Origin: Thuidium tamariscinum | Lineage: Eukaryota; Streptophyta; Bryopsida; Hypnales; Thuidiaceae | Reading direction: 5' to 3' | Assembly: GCA_947034885.2 (NCBI GenBank) | Contig: OX344754.2 | Location: forward strand, 17,192,501-17,256,500 | DNA length: 64,000 bases | Shown here: positions 24,600 to 37,145 of the stretch, piece by piece | Numbering within the stretch: the first letter of the stretch is position 1 | Layout: every line of letters begins with the position of its first letter | Program-made: the position numbers and the translations under genes | Notes under the pieces: model-generated | What the model was told of the DNA's origin: nothing | Seen by the model: only the letters and a program-made list of their open reading frames with translations | The model's database searches: none

Positions 24600-26039
24600 A
24601 AATGTTTTGTTTTTTCCTTGAAAAAAGGTCTTTCCAATCATAGTATATTGTTTAGGGGCACTTTGCACTGTGGCTTGAGAGGCTATAGATTTTAACCAAT
24701 GACATTTCAAGAAACTAAGAATTTGGCCTCTTGGTCCTTTACACTAAAAAGTCAAATCCAAAGGTCATTGCCCTCCAAACTACCTACATGACGACAACCT
24801 CTCACATGATGTTTGGGTCGGCTAGGAATGGGAATAGGCTCCTTTTTTTAATTCCTTATCCCATTTATATCCTTTATATTCCTTCTTTGATGATGACAGT
24901 GTTTCTCCAGGGACATTTTTGACTTCTTTCTCATGTTTTTTTAAAATGTTGTGCTCAAAAAAATATTCACACATCAATGAGACTTCACACAAAATTTCAG
25001 ATATTGAATAAAAGTCAAACAAATGGTATGGGTTTCAGAACTTCAAACTTACCCTTTGAAATCGTTCACACTACAACCAGCCAAATTAAAGGCTCCAATT
25101 TTCATATTTTATTGCCAACATATTTATTTATTGCCCATCTCTTTGAACTCTCCACCGAAAGTTTGGCCACTCATTCCCAAGGTTCCCAAGGCAAGCCTCT
25201 TCAACTTGGACATCCATAGTGGGAATGCCTCTTCTTTTGACGGTTTTGGTTGTGGATGGGTTCGTTATAATTGTAGAGGAGGAATCTTTTATACCTTATT
25301 TCATACTGGAGGCTCCAGACCAGTACAAAGGAATTTGAACTGAGCTTTCAAACTGGCGGCCTGTTTCCCTTCCCAGTATCCATCTCCTTCATGATTTCAT
25401 GCTGCTTAGATTCTTGCGGTCTTGCAGTTCAGTGGCATTGCAACTGAAGTTTTGTACTTTGTGCAAATTGTCAGGCGTTTTGGCCCATGGCGCTTTAATT
25501 ATGAAAAGCATGGACACAAACAACTGTACACTAGGTTAAGCATCGAGAATTGGGGGAGGCAGAGCTATAGAGGTGGGTATTTTTTTTTGCAGTTTCAGGC
25601 CTCTCAAAGTCCAGTGAATGCAATGAATCTTGTCATCAAGGAGTTAAGAAATGAGAGATTCCATCTTCGAACTGAAACAACAACGTGAGATTCAAGGTTG
25701 AACAAATCTAGTTTAAGCCACACCGATCGCGTCTGACATTCAATCTGACATTCAAATACACTTGAAAACCTGATGCATCCAATTCTTTATACACCTAAAC
25801 CGAAACAACAAATTCAATTAGGACACAATTGACTAATTGGGTTTCTAATTATGCCTACTGTGAAATAGTTGTATTCCTCATATAATTCTGTTGGAATGGA
25901 AAATGAAATACTTTGGTGGTAATTAATTTTGTATCATGAGCTGGAGAGAGAATTCACAACCCTAAATTAACCCTAGCTATGACGAGTCATGAAAGTTTCC
26001 ATGTCCCGCTAGATTAATTAGTTGTCGTGATCTGCAATC
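24600..26039. other. Mixed-composition intergenic DNA, possible exon-like fragments
   Basis: From about 24990 to 25690 GC content rises and two open frames of 80-106 codons occur (25023-25343 and 25422-25688, plus strand). Neither has a recognisable domain and the frames start without ATG. They could be eroded exons or the edge of an untranslated transcript. No product named. Confidence 0.35.
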
Positions 26040-26640
26040 AGCTGCGGCAGACATTGTGACGATCGATCGAAGAAAGAGAACTGGGTTGGTGTTTTCCAAG
26101 TTGATCGATCTCGAAACAGGGTGCGGGCTGATTGGTGAGAGAGAGAAGGCATTCTACATAATTACTCCGTTAGTACGTGTGCCTGATCGATGTTAATTTC
26201 AAATTGAATGTTCAAACCGGATTGAATCAAACCCAACTCCCGTAACCTGTGCAGTGATCGAGGGATCGATACCAACAGCAATTACTGTGAGCGTGGGTTG
26301 TGATCGAATTCGATTGCTTGCTTGCTTTAATTTGTTCAGCCATTTTGTATCCTCGATCAAGCTGGCCTAGCTGCTCGATCGATCTGGTCTTGATTGTTAA
26401 TTCATCCTTCAATTTGTTGTTGCTAGCTCGTCGCCGCAAGCGCTACTGTAGCTCGTACTTGATCGAGCAAGCGCGCGCTCAATTCAAAGGTAACGATCGA
26501 ACCCGATCAACGTGGAGAAGATGGATCGAGACTACGTTAATTAGTGGGCTAAGCAATTAGCAGTAATTAAAAGGAGCTCCGCAAATTTGGCCATCACTTT
26601 GAAGATCTCGATCAAAATGGTGGAATTGAAGACGGGTTGG
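26040..26640. other. GATCGA-rich island
   Basis: In about 560 bp the motif GATCGA or its overlapping palindrome form occurs about a dozen times (for example at 26060, 26103, 26185, 26256, 26374, 26494), far denser than elsewhere in the window. The spacing is irregular, so it is not a tandem array. GC content is raised. An AAAG/GTAACG donor-like site lies near 26490, so a non-coding or 5' exon is conceivable. Function unknown. Confidence 0.4.
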
Positions 26641-26967
26641 AGACAGCCCTTTTTTTTTACTTTTTGAGGAAGTGCCAAGATGGCGATCACTTCAAATTCG
26701 GTGAAGCATTGTATTTTGACATTCATCCATCTTTTGGGCTTTAAAACACTTTTCCGTCATATTCGTACACTTTTTCATCCAAATTTGGCAACTTCATTCA
26801 TACTTTTAAGAGATTTGGAAAATTTCTGGCGAAAAAAGATTACTTCTATCTGGCGAAAAAAAGACATTTATTTGAAATGTTGCAATCTGGCTACATGGTG
26901 CCGGAAAAAAAAGGCTGGTTGGAGAGGCTAACTAAAGCGGATGCTGCCATTCTGTTGGGAAATGTCG

Positions 26968-27147
26968 AAATGGTGAATTTCATTAAAATGGTGGTTTTTT
27001 AAAATTAAATTTTGTTTTCCATTTTAGACAAATTCTGTGCCATCCTAATGAAATGTCGCACCATTTTAGTGGAATGTCATGTCATTTTTGACAAATTCAA
27101 TGTCGTTTAAATGGAATGTTGTGCCATTCTACACAAATATCACCATT
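26968..27147 (+). mobile_element. MITE, relative of the TATGGTCAATTTCGTT family (copy 3, worn)
   Basis: Left end AAATGGTGAATTTCATTAAA, right end ACAAATATCACCATT inverted. Internal repeats of CATTTTAGTGGAATGTCATG type match the 22-bp unit of copy 2. It is more diverged than the other copies. Confidence 0.55.
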
Positions 27148-27443
27148 GAAGCATTGAAATGCACAAGTGCAATTTGGGTATTTTTTTGTTCACTACTTTG
27201 ATTAGAATGTATTCATTCACAAATTTACAATTGCAACTTATCCACGTAAAATCTATAATCACATTTACTCTAACTTTCAAGTTTACATTCATATATAATA
27301 AACCTTTACAAAATGACAAACTTCAAATCAAGGTGCAAATCAATGCGCTCAAGACTTTAGCTCACTTACAATCACTTCATTCCTTACAATGACATTTTGC
27401 AAGTAATTGCTCATGCTAGGCTCAATGACAAACACATGCAATG

Positions 27444-27911
27444 TAAGGTAAAACAGTCTATTACAAACCAAATGAAGAGTTTGCCCTCATGTCACTACTA
27501 AAACCTTCTAATTTTTTTCCCACATGTGGACAAATGATAGAAATGATGAGAGCAATTGAAACTATATTTTTTGAACAAAGTGTGAATTTGTTATGAATTT
27601 TTGAAGTGTTCCACCCATCATGGTTTCTAGACTACCCCAAAACCAACTAAAACTGTATTCATAATGGTCATCTTACTCACCTAATGTAGTCAAAATATTT
27701 TCTAATATAGAAGGCTTAAAAGAGTCACTTCCTATAGTGAATTAACAATGAGAAGCTAAAAGTTCCTATTATAGTCACTAATCACACCATTCTAGTTAGC
27801 TAAAACATTGATTGTGGCCAAAATCTCATTCTCTGGGTAAAAAAACTATAATGGGCTCGTTCCTAGAAATCTGGAATGGGTAAAAAGTCTATAATGAGCT
27901 GTTTTACCTTA
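27444..27911. mobile_element. TIR element with TAAGGTAAAACAG ends
   Basis: Left end TAAGGTAAAACAGTCTATTA, right end CTGTTTTACCTTA inverted. The interior has two direct copies of a TCTATAATGGGCTCG-like phrase near the right end. A related left end lies at about 9696. No coding capacity, about 470 bp, superfamily unassigned. Confidence 0.6.
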
Positions 27912-29149
27912 AAGCCAGTAAAACACTTTATGTTTAAAGATACCTTCACCTGACATTTGACAAACCAATATTTGTTTTCACTTAATCAACCATTTTAAAG
28001 ACATTCAGTGCCATGTACAAAATTGGTATTTAAAAACCTCCATGTGACTATGTTTATAACATTGACATGAATCCAAAACTCTTGGCATTGGATCCAAACT
28101 GCATTGTTCTTGAAAAATAATCTACCAAAATTACATTTGATTGATAGACTATCCAACTAACAAACAACTTACAGATTAACCCAGAAAGGACGAATTGATC
28201 ACAGTGTTGTGAATGAGAGGTCGGTGCCTACAACCATGTTAGAGGAGAAAATTGACATGTGCTGATTTCTGTGTGCGATAATCAGATGTGAGCATGACTG
28301 TTTTTCAAGGAGAGAGCAGTGAACATCTCAAGAAGGTGAAGTGAAGATAGAGTGGTGAGTGCATCCGAAATTGGAGGGTCTTCTTGGAAGAGATCCTGAA
28401 ACCGCTCAAGACTAGGCAGAGGCCTAAGAATCTGGAAATAAACATGCATGTGATTGACATGGAAGTGGGAACTGGGAAGTCATGAGTGTGGAAGGTGGGG
28501 ACTATAGTTGCAAGCAACTTTTACTAATTCACCAAAAAGCTGTAGTACTTGCTAGATTTAGAACTTGTAAGCAGAATGTACATGACGTCCAAAAAAACAA
28601 AACGGAAGCAGTTGGATTTAGGCTTTGCTATAGCCATCTATTGGGATTGCGTAAAAGGTTGGGCCTACCAATGACCATTGTCCGCATGAAGAACCTAGAA
28701 AAATAGTACGGAGCGGTCAAAAGCATGATCCATGGAATCCTTGAGTGGCATCTATGTCGTTGCTGGCGGGCAAGGCAGACAAAGGCCTAGATGAACTTCT
28801 CCGACAGGGCAGCTGCAACCCAAGGTGAAAAGATGAAACTAAGCCGCACTACTTGACGAGGGCAGTGTCTAGCTGCTTAACTAGCCGCTACGTCAAGAGC
28901 CTGCAGTAGACACCTCCCTAACCACATGTCTTTGCTTTCTGGTCTACAGAAAGCAATCACAACAACGTCCGCCTCCCCAAAGTGAACGTCTTAGAGGATA
29001 ATACAACTGCATGTAGAAAAGTAGAAGGCTGGTCCACATAATAGTTAAAGTGAAATATTCTGGTATTATACAATATGAGGAGCTATCAAGACTATATACA
29101 TGTTGAACCACTTGTTCTGCACTATAAGGTGCGGCTAAGAAGAAGATGA
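27912..29149. other. Left flank of the transposase relic, no gene seen
   Basis: Complex, non-AT-rich sequence without a readable frame. It may be the 3' non-coding part of the piggyBac-like element. A TTAACCCAGAAAGG phrase near 28175 is a possible element terminus (TTAA followed by CCC), but it does not match the well-supported right terminus at 40038, so this remains weak. Confidence 0.35.
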
Positions 29150-31640
29150 AGTGTGCTGTTTGTTCTTACCAATGTGACTGCTAGTAATACGATCCCTTAC
29201 AAATATGAGTCTAGCAACCCGGACATGCTTGATTTGTCCATTGACCACAAACACTGCAATTTACTCTCTTCGTATCCATACTCCTAATACCATGAGCCGC
29301 TCCAACATGTGGTGACTGTGTAGAGAAGCCTTGTGATCTGCTACTCTACTTTGATTTCACGTCCTTTGTCAACTGCAGTTGAAACGATAAATGTGTCATT
29401 GGTTCCTCTATGAAGCGAAAGTTGACATCACTATGAATAATCCAAGCATTACAAATTGTGGTATCCAGTAAATAAAAAAACAAACAATGCCACTACTTGT
29501 GACTTCGTATCAGACACAAGTATCCCCCTCCAAGTTGGTCTGCAATGTCAACTTCTCGCATGTTCTTGGTGTACTATACATGCATGCATGGGACTGGTTC
29601 TAACTTTCTTGTACTTACCATTTATCTTTTGACGTACGAAGAGTTGAACATCAGGAGGAGAAATGGCTTCCGCATGAGTCGAAAGCAAGACCATTGTGTT
29701 TTGATCTTTCCACATTTAACAACAAATGCGTCCCTCTTCATGCATTCGATAATCTATCCAACTATAGTCTTTGTGCTTGGTCATAGTCTTTGCAAATATA
29801 GAACGCAGCACATACTTCTAATTCACCTTCAAAGTCCCCGTTGCCATAATGCCTTGTTCTAATAGATCCAAGAACAGTGGCACCAAGATGAAGTAGTTGT
29901 CAGTGGTAATAATGTGTCCTCTGTCCTGTAAGTCCTGCATTAAATGCTTGACAACATATCATCCTTGAAGTCCCTCCCCCTTGCCAGGACGCTTCAGAAA
30001 TGCATATTGCTCTGTACCATTGTCATCACTATCCCTATGGTGGCTGCTATCGTCATGAAGATTTTCAATGTGACCGCAGTAGATATGAAAATTTCAAATG
30101 TACTTCAATAAGGAATCTATTGTTGCCCAAACCTTCAGTCCAAATCACACGGGCTTCTTTGGCATGTACTGTCCAATGGGGGCATATTTGCCCTTATACA
30201 TTACCATACCTTCATCTGTTGTGACTTGCTAGTTGGGGAACCACATGGACTTCAAGCACTCACAGACACCATCTACTAACCACCTGATCTTGTGCAACTT
30301 ATCGTACTTTGCACTCCTGCGGTCCTGCACTTCAGTTGGGGCTATAACCACATGGAGGCAGTACGTGATGCTTTCGAAGCGGTCATGTGTCATTATATTC
30401 GATATGACCATGCACTTGTACAAACTCTCCCCTTGCAACTAGTACAATTGCCAATTGGGTAGCTTCTTAATCTCCATAAACAAATGAATGCTGAGGAAAG
30501 CCTTGAATTTTGCTAACGCAACAGGAGTCCAATTGATACCTCTATGAGTGGCCATTGTCATGAACGACCTCTGAAGCGTAAATGTTGGTTCTACAAACCA
30601 GTCTTCGCAGCATCTTGGGCATTTAGAATTTAATTTCTAGAATAGACCACTCATTGAAGGCAATCTAACATAGAGATGATTGCATCTAGGCTTTGGGCCT
30701 ATGAAAGGATGCACTAGCTCAGCATAATGAGGTTTGTCAGCATGCCACTTCTTAAGAGCGAAGTGTTCTAGTAGTGGATCTACTTCCTTTGCCTTCTTTC
30801 GAGTCCTTGATGAGTTAGCTTCGTCGCCTCTATCGTGCCCTTGCCTGACTGTTTGCTCCCTGACACGTCTATTATACCATGAATCACTACTGTCGCTTTG
30901 ACCTTCGTCACCGTAACTATCGCTAGACACTCAGTGACTGTTTCCATCATTGTTGGAGGCATCCCTATCTGCAACTATTTTTCCAAACTGAGCTGGTTGT
31001 TTTAAATTCCTATGTTCTCGCTCAAATATTGCTCGCCATCCCTTCCAACATTGGTATATTACACGCCCCAAATTTTCGTTCACCATATTTGTTATAGTGA
31101 TTAGTTGCAATGTATTCATTCTCAAATAGAATGTCCTCTGAATCCATCGTATCCATGTTTCTTATGGGCAGTGCTTCATGCGTGCATCATGGCACCCGTG
31201 ATCGATGTCTACATACTTGGGCTTCGTTGTCCGTATTAGTGCTGAGCTCTTCGGATGTGCCATCCTCACAACTACTGAGGTAGTCTTTGGTAGATGAAGG
31301 GTGCTTATTGTAGGGAATTTCCTCGTCGTCCAAATCCAATGTGCTGTCCGTTGGGGCACTATCATTGATTTTAGTTTCTGAATTAGTGGGCTCTCCGATG
31401 TGAGAGGTTCAAAAAACGTGCGGCAGTCGAGGTCTACGCATTGCACCCACACATATCTCCTCTACGTCTCTATTGTCAAATCTTAGTAATAGCATTTTCT
31501 ACTTTGTTTGCGGGTGTATTCGCTCTTCTAAAACAAGTACTACACTCCATTCGTCAACGTCTTTAGCGTCTTCTTCTAAGTCATCTCATAGTAAAAGGCG
31601 TTGTACAGACATGACCTCTAGATTTAGCATTGGACTGTTT
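29150..31640 (-). pseudogene. Decayed piggyBac-like transposase
   Basis: A DDE-type cut-and-paste transposase that targets TTAA. Order on the minus strand: acidic N-terminal part (about 31.4-31.2 kb); FIGPKPRCNHLYVRLPS (about 30.7 kb, matching the family's GPKPG-LPS region); WTPVALAKFKAFL (about 30.5 kb); TTDEGMVMYKG (about 30.2 kb, first catalytic Asp); QYMPKKPV then FGLKVW (about 30.16 kb, the family's most typical motif); TTDNYFILVP (about 29.9 kb, second Asp) with MATGTLK after it; EVDIADQLGGGYLC and IRSHK (about 29.53 kb, third Asp); and a Cys-rich tail CSVCGQWTNQACPGC (about 29.25 kb). Motif spacing is normal for the family. At least six in-frame stops and some frame changes mean it is inactive. 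No introns seen. The motif order leaves little doubt about the family. Confidence 0.85.
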
Positions 31641-31691
31641 GCATGATGTGGGTCACAATGAGTTTCTGATTTCACTTTAGGGTTCTGAATT

Positions 31692-32016
31692 CACTATAAC
31701 AAAACAAGGTAAAAAAAAAACACTCAAAATTGAGTGTTTTTTTTTGCCACAGTTTTGTGTGGGCCAACTACATGCATAATCAGCATTTTTTGCAATTTCC
31801 CACCAATTTTTTTGAATTTGAGAGTGTGTAATATACCATTAGAAAGGCATTGAAAATACCTTTTCAATGGTATATTACACACTCCAAAAGTCAAAAAACT
31901 GCAGTGAAAAATTGCAAAAGAAGTTGACTGCCTACTACGAGTGCATGCACAAAAACATGGCAAAAAAACCGCACTCAATTTTGAGTGCGGTTTTTTTACC
32001 ATGTTTTGTTATAGTG
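31692..32016. mobile_element. CACTA-like hairpin MITE, CACTATAACAAAAC ends (copy 1, 325 bp)
   Basis: Starts CACTATAACAAAAC, ends GTTTTGTTATAGTG. Just inside each end is a small hairpin around CACTCAAAATTGAGTG. The centre carries another palindrome (GTGTAATATACCATT and AATGGTATATTACACAC). Flanking triplets ATT and GTT differ by one base, a possible worn 3-bp duplication. It lies just 5' of the transposase relic. Confidence 0.7.
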
Positions 32017-32239
32017 GTTGTTGCTACAAACTTTGGCGGGGCTGGAACATCTAAGGCCAAGAAGGGGTCGCGCACCCTCAACTCTATCAATGAGTTCCTT
32101 GACTACGTCGAACTCCCCTACTGTCAACACCGTTAGTCCGACTCCATCTTGCTGCATCGTCGTTATTTAGCAGGTGCAGTGTGTCTCCACGCCCTTGATC
32201 TAGTCAACTATGAGCTCCGCCAACTTCCGTCGCTAGACT
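32017..32239. other. Short spacer between two related MITEs
   Basis: GC-richer sequence open in one plus frame but without recognisable product. It is probably continuous with 32.56-33.42 kb and the transposase relic before the MITE insertions. Confidence 0.35.
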
Positions 32240-32558
32240 CACTACAACAAAACATGTTAAAAAAACCACACTCAAAATTGAGTGCGTTTTTTTTACCATG
32301 TTTTTGTGCATGCGCACATAGTGGGCAGTCAACTTCTTTTGCAATTTTCCATTGCAATTTTTTGAATTTTGGAGTGTGTAATATACCATTGAAAAATAGC
32401 TTTCCAATGGTATATTACACACCCCAAAATTCAAAAAATTGTAATAGGAAATTATAAAAAACATTGATTATGCACGTAGTCGGCCTGCACAAAATTGTGG
32501 CAAAAAAACCCGCACTCAATTTTGAGTGCGGTTTTTTTAACCATGTTTTGTTATAGTA
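32240..32558. mobile_element. CACTA-like hairpin MITE (copy 2, 319 bp)
   Basis: Starts CACTACAACAAAAC, ends GTTTTGTTATAGTA, with a perfect 3-bp duplication ACT (32237-32239 and 32559-32561), supporting CACTA-superfamily membership. The interior matches copy 1 including the central AATATACCATT palindrome. Confidence 0.8.
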
Positions 32559-32561
32559 ACT

Positions 32562-33424
32562 GGCCATGAGGTTGTCAATTTGTCCTACTTCAAAATACAA
32601 TTTTGGAGGATTTGTTGCCGTTGTGCTTGCCTTGTATTGCTATCGCACTAGCATTCTCATTTCTCGGACACTCATGGCGCTCCACCTTTGTGAAAGGAAA
32701 GATGATGTCTTTGAGTGCTGCAAACACCTCGTTTGAGAAACCACATGGATGACCCTGCGAATAATCGGAAGGCCAGCCTAGAATTTTAGTTCTCCATGAC
32801 CACTACAACCAACTCAAATTCACAAGGGATCAGTGGAAATGAAATTCTCAACTTCTGTCTTGGGACAACTTGGACAAATTCATGAGATAATCTTTGTCTA
32901 ACATCCCTAGTAAGTACTCCACTTGCCAATTTTTTGCATTGTGCAATATGAATAGATGAGCAGCAATCACTACAGCCTTTGTGTTGTCTTACAGCAGATG
33001 TGGCGGAGGAAAAGCTAGATGACCGAACAATTTTTTGGTACTCCGTGTAGGCATTCTACTAAATTCTCTTTCTATTTTCTCTATAGCTCGCATGTTCTCA
33101 AAATTGCAAGGCAAATGTTTCTCACCGGAGCTCTCATCTCTACTGCCAACATGCAAGACTATGCAGGAATCACTAGAGCCTCTGTCCCTCAGCCTAGCAT
33201 GTCATAGGACCCCTATGTAATTGTGGCTTGCCATGCAGACGACGGCGTCCGCAATCAAAAAAGTCGGTTTTTTTTTAGAATAGTTGCTTCTTTATAGAGA
33301 AGGCCTTCAATAACCAATTGCCCGCAATGTCCACGTGGCCCTAAGCGCCTCCTGCCCTCCACTGTTGCCCCCTTCGCATGCATAGCATCAGGCACGGAAC
33401 TGCGTTGTAATGGGCAGTGTGAAG
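32562..33424 (-). other. Unrecognised coding-like remnant upstream of the transposase relic
   Basis: On the minus strand, about 33150-32880 reads as a nearly open frame with phrases such as NFENMRAIEKIEREF, STKKLFGHLAFPPPHL and NTKAVVIAAHLFILHN, interrupted by one stop, then decays. Composition differs from the AT-rich surroundings. It could be a second gene of the piggyBac-like element, a captured host fragment, or an unrelated gene remnant. I do not recognise the family. Confidence 0.35.
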
Positions 33425-35136
33425 TCACTAGAAGAAAACTGTGTTTTTTTTGGTGTCTGGTAAAGACATATGCATGTCTATGGCTAAACATGTAGGTGTC
33501 CATATAGATGTCTACATGTCACATAGTACATTTGAATGTCAGGAGTAGACTTTTGTGGATGTTAGACATGAAGGCGGAATTTTACAATAAAAACAAGTTG
33601 GTGCTACCATTGATGTCGACATTTTCTTTGACATAGCTAAAGACATTTTAATGTTGAAATGGATGTCTAGAAAAACATTAATTGCCATGTCAGCTTTGTT
33701 GATTCATTTTTAATATGGATAATTTTATAAAAATTACTATAATTTTGAATAAAAGCTCTACCCAAGGTAAAAAAAAAGGAAATGGGCAGTGAATGGGTAA
33801 GTTGTGGGAATAAAAGAGGTGATGTGGCACATGACATCACAATTTGCTGACATGGCAAGGATTTATGATGATGTGGCAAAGAATAATGCTGACGTGGCAT
33901 GCTTTTTTGGCACATGTATTCAGCAATTGTACTTTATTTTATGATGTCTTAAGAGACTTTGTGACATTACAATAGATGTCTAAAAAGACATTTGGAAGTT
34001 CTTCAAGACATTGTTAGAGAGAATGTAACATCATTAGAGACGTAGTTGTTGATTTCACTATATGAATGTAGACATTTTGGATACAATAGGATAGGTCAGG
34101 TGATGTTTATGGGAGCTATATGACATTGTAAAAGACATTTTCACGAGTAAAAAAGTATTCAATGTCATGTAAATGTGAACTCCTACCTTATGCTATTCAA
34201 TGTGTCTTTCATTTTTGAGGGGGTGCACTCCATGGTGTATTTAGACATCACATGCATTCAAGTCGGTATACACTTGAGTTAAGAAGGTATTTTGTGTGGG
34301 TCTATTTACCTTAATTCTTGTATTTGAGATGACTGTATTTTTATATAAAAAACTACAAAGGGCATATTTCCAATACCCTATAATTTTTGTAAATTCATTC
34401 TTGTAGGTTTAAAAATAGGACTATATTACATTTAAAATTAAATTTTTTTTCCTTCTACTACATATATGTACAAGATTTATACCATAAAACCAACAACAAT
34501 CAATTCAATTTAAGTGCCATTGACAAAGTAGTAGTTTTCAACTTTTAAAGGTCAATTGTTCATTGAACAAACAATTGAAAATTTAGGTAGGTTCTTATGG
34601 AGTAAATTTGATTGGATGTTCATAAAATTTTGACATATGATGTGAATATGTATGTCTTTAAGTGAAATTTTTTTTCCAACTAGGGATCCAAATCAAAGTT
34701 ATGCTCCCCTAAAATTTTTTAGTAGGTTGGAAAATTTGGATATCTTTGGCACATCTTTTGCAAATACACTCATTGACTTTTGAAATGTGGGAAATATACA
34801 ACAAATAAAATATGACATTCAAGTGTCTAAAGAAAATTTAGTTTTCAATTCACATTCTATGGGAAGTCAAACTTTGTTAGCTATATTGGGGTAACTTCAA
34901 AAAAAAAAAATCTTCTAACTTCAAGTTCTATTATTTTACAGCGTATGATGTTAAAGTTCTTGAAATTTTTCTTACATATTTCAAATTTTTTTTCAAATTT
35001 TATTAAATTTGAATTTCAAATGAAAAAGTTCTTTATTATACAAGAAACATCAAGTAATGACTAGTGTATTGCCAATGCATTTAACCTCCTTTCATGGTAG
35101 GTTGATTTAGAATAAGTTAAATTCCATATCACAGTT

Positions 35137-35361
35137 GCTAGTATATGAGCATAGAAAGTGTAAGCCTATGAGCCTAGAATTCTATACACCTATAGTGTAG
35201 GTGTCTATATTATAGACACCTCAATAATTATAGTGTATCTATATTCTAAACACCTATATTATAGGTGTTTATGTTATAAATACCTTCAATGAGTGTATTA
35301 TACTTATTTATACTTAGGCTCAAGGCTCATAGGCTCATACTTCTATGCTCACATATTAGCA
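35137..35361 (+). mobile_element. MITE with TGTGAGCATAGAAGTG-type ends (copy 2)
   Basis: Left TATGAGCATAGAAAGTGTAA then GCCTATGAGCCT; the right end is its inverted counterpart over about 38 bp. The interior is made of short CACCTATA/TATAGGTG palindromes. Inverted relative to the 11012-11253 copy. Nested in the CACTA element. Confidence 0.75.
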
Positions 35362-36243
35362 TCATTGAATTCCATATTTACTTTTGAAATTTTTCATGAA
35401 TGAACCTAACATCATATACTCATGAATGGTCACAAAATTTTAATCTAAAAAGGCTTGAAACTCATTGTCCTTGTTTGGTAGGAATCAAAGAAAATTCTCA
35501 CCTCAAATATTGTAATCTTCCAATTCACAAGGTCAAATGGACTAAATGTTTTTCCATACATTGCCTTACTTGTTCAATAATTTTTTTATATTTTTGAAAT
35601 TTAAAAAGAAATTTGAAAAATGCATCTAAAATTAGATGTTTGGACTTTTCTTCTTCTAAAACACCCACTATACTCTAGAGAATAAGAAGTTTACACTAAA
35701 TACTTCTAGAATCTACATTGAAACTATGCTATAAACATTCTATTCAATATGATTATGTATAATATATATAGCTTCAAAGATTTAAATATAATAAACCATA
35801 AATTTTGTCCTCATGTTGTACAATTTTTAATTTGTTGAATCCACTAAGGTAAACTCCCTAGTCATGTTGAATGAGGCAATTTTCATCATTTAATTATGAT
35901 CAATGTCTTACACTTATACTTAATTTTTAATTATCTACACAATTGATACCATGGCAAAATTTTAATGAACCCCCCTTCATTGTAGAATCCTTAAGCTTGA
36001 TTGTATTCAATTTTGTCATCTATATGAAATTATCTATCCACATCTATACTCATTATACAATGAAAAATTTGTACAATTTTTATTTATTAAGGCCAACTTA
36101 TTAATAAGAATTCCTATTACATGATGTTCTTCATAGCCTAATTTATATATAATAGAGTGCATATCATTTCATACCTCCTTATAGTAGTCCTACATATTAT
36201 ATACATTTTTTCTTCTTTGAATTATACGAACTCTATATTTTAA

Positions 36244-37145
36244 CCCCTAAAGGCCCGAGGCCATTTTTCTGTCAAAAACCACTCAAAACTATCATTTTTG
36301 CTGCGTTTGCCCAAAAGAACAAAAAAAAGTGTTTTTATAGAATCTAATTGTAGGATCTTTTACTTCGTTTCTCTAAAATCATGTGGTAAGAATTTCATGA
36401 AGTTTGACCATATAGATTGGAAGACATGAGCATTCAAAGTTGGAAAACATAGCTTTTTTAAATATTGTCCTGCAATTTTAGATGACTTTGATTGCCATTT
36501 GTTTAATTTTTTACACTATGGACTTTGAATTTAAATTATTTTGTGTTTAATAATTGAGTTGAAATTCTAGAAAAAAAATTTCAAGAAAAAATTGCTTGAT
36601 TTTCATTCCTTAAAAAATTATTAAGTAGAGGTAGATCTAAATTGAAAGAAAAATTAAATCGTTAATACCTCTAAGCTGGAATTGAAATACAACAATTCCA
36701 ATGGTGAGATTATTCTAGAAATAAAATTTAACCTTGTCAAGAAATTTCTTTTGAAAAATTGTGAAATGAACCCTATAAGTTATTTTTTCAAACATTGCCC
36801 TAAAACAAGATTGTTTATAACTTTCACATAACTAATCCAAATGGAATGAATCAAAGCTTCACACTTAGACAAAAATATAATCTAAAAGAAAGAAAAAATT
36901 AATTTTAATTTCAAGTTTTTGTGAATTTATTTTTTTGCCTGCTGAGTTAAAATCCGCACTTTTTGAGGTATAACTTTTGCTCCTGAGCACCAATTGAAAT
37001 AAAAATTATATTCTCACAAAGATAATCAATTTTCCTATCTTATGAGAAAGTTTCAAGAAGATTAATTAAAAATTTAGGTCTACGGAACCTGCCCGAGTGC
37101 CCAAATTCCAAATTGTCCCCCGAGGGGACAATGGGCTCGTAGGGG
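36244..37145. mobile_element. TTAA-type (piggyBac-like) non-autonomous element
   Basis: Flanked by TTAA on both sides (36240-36243 and 37146-37149). Left end CCCCTAAAGGCCCGAGGCC, right end (inverted) CCCCTACGAGCCCATTG. About 900 bp, no coding capacity. The interior matches parts of 10.3-11.5 and 14.1-14.9 kb. Nested inside the 6.3-kb CACTA element. Confidence 0.7.

Noticed and set aside
25023-25688. Two plus-strand frames as exons of a host gene
   Set aside because: No ATG starts, no recognisable domain, and no consistent splice sites linking them.
28175-28188. TTAACCCAGAAAGG as the left end of the piggyBac-like element
   Set aside because: Beyond TTAACCC it does not match the right terminus at 40038 or the family ends; kept only as a weak possibility.
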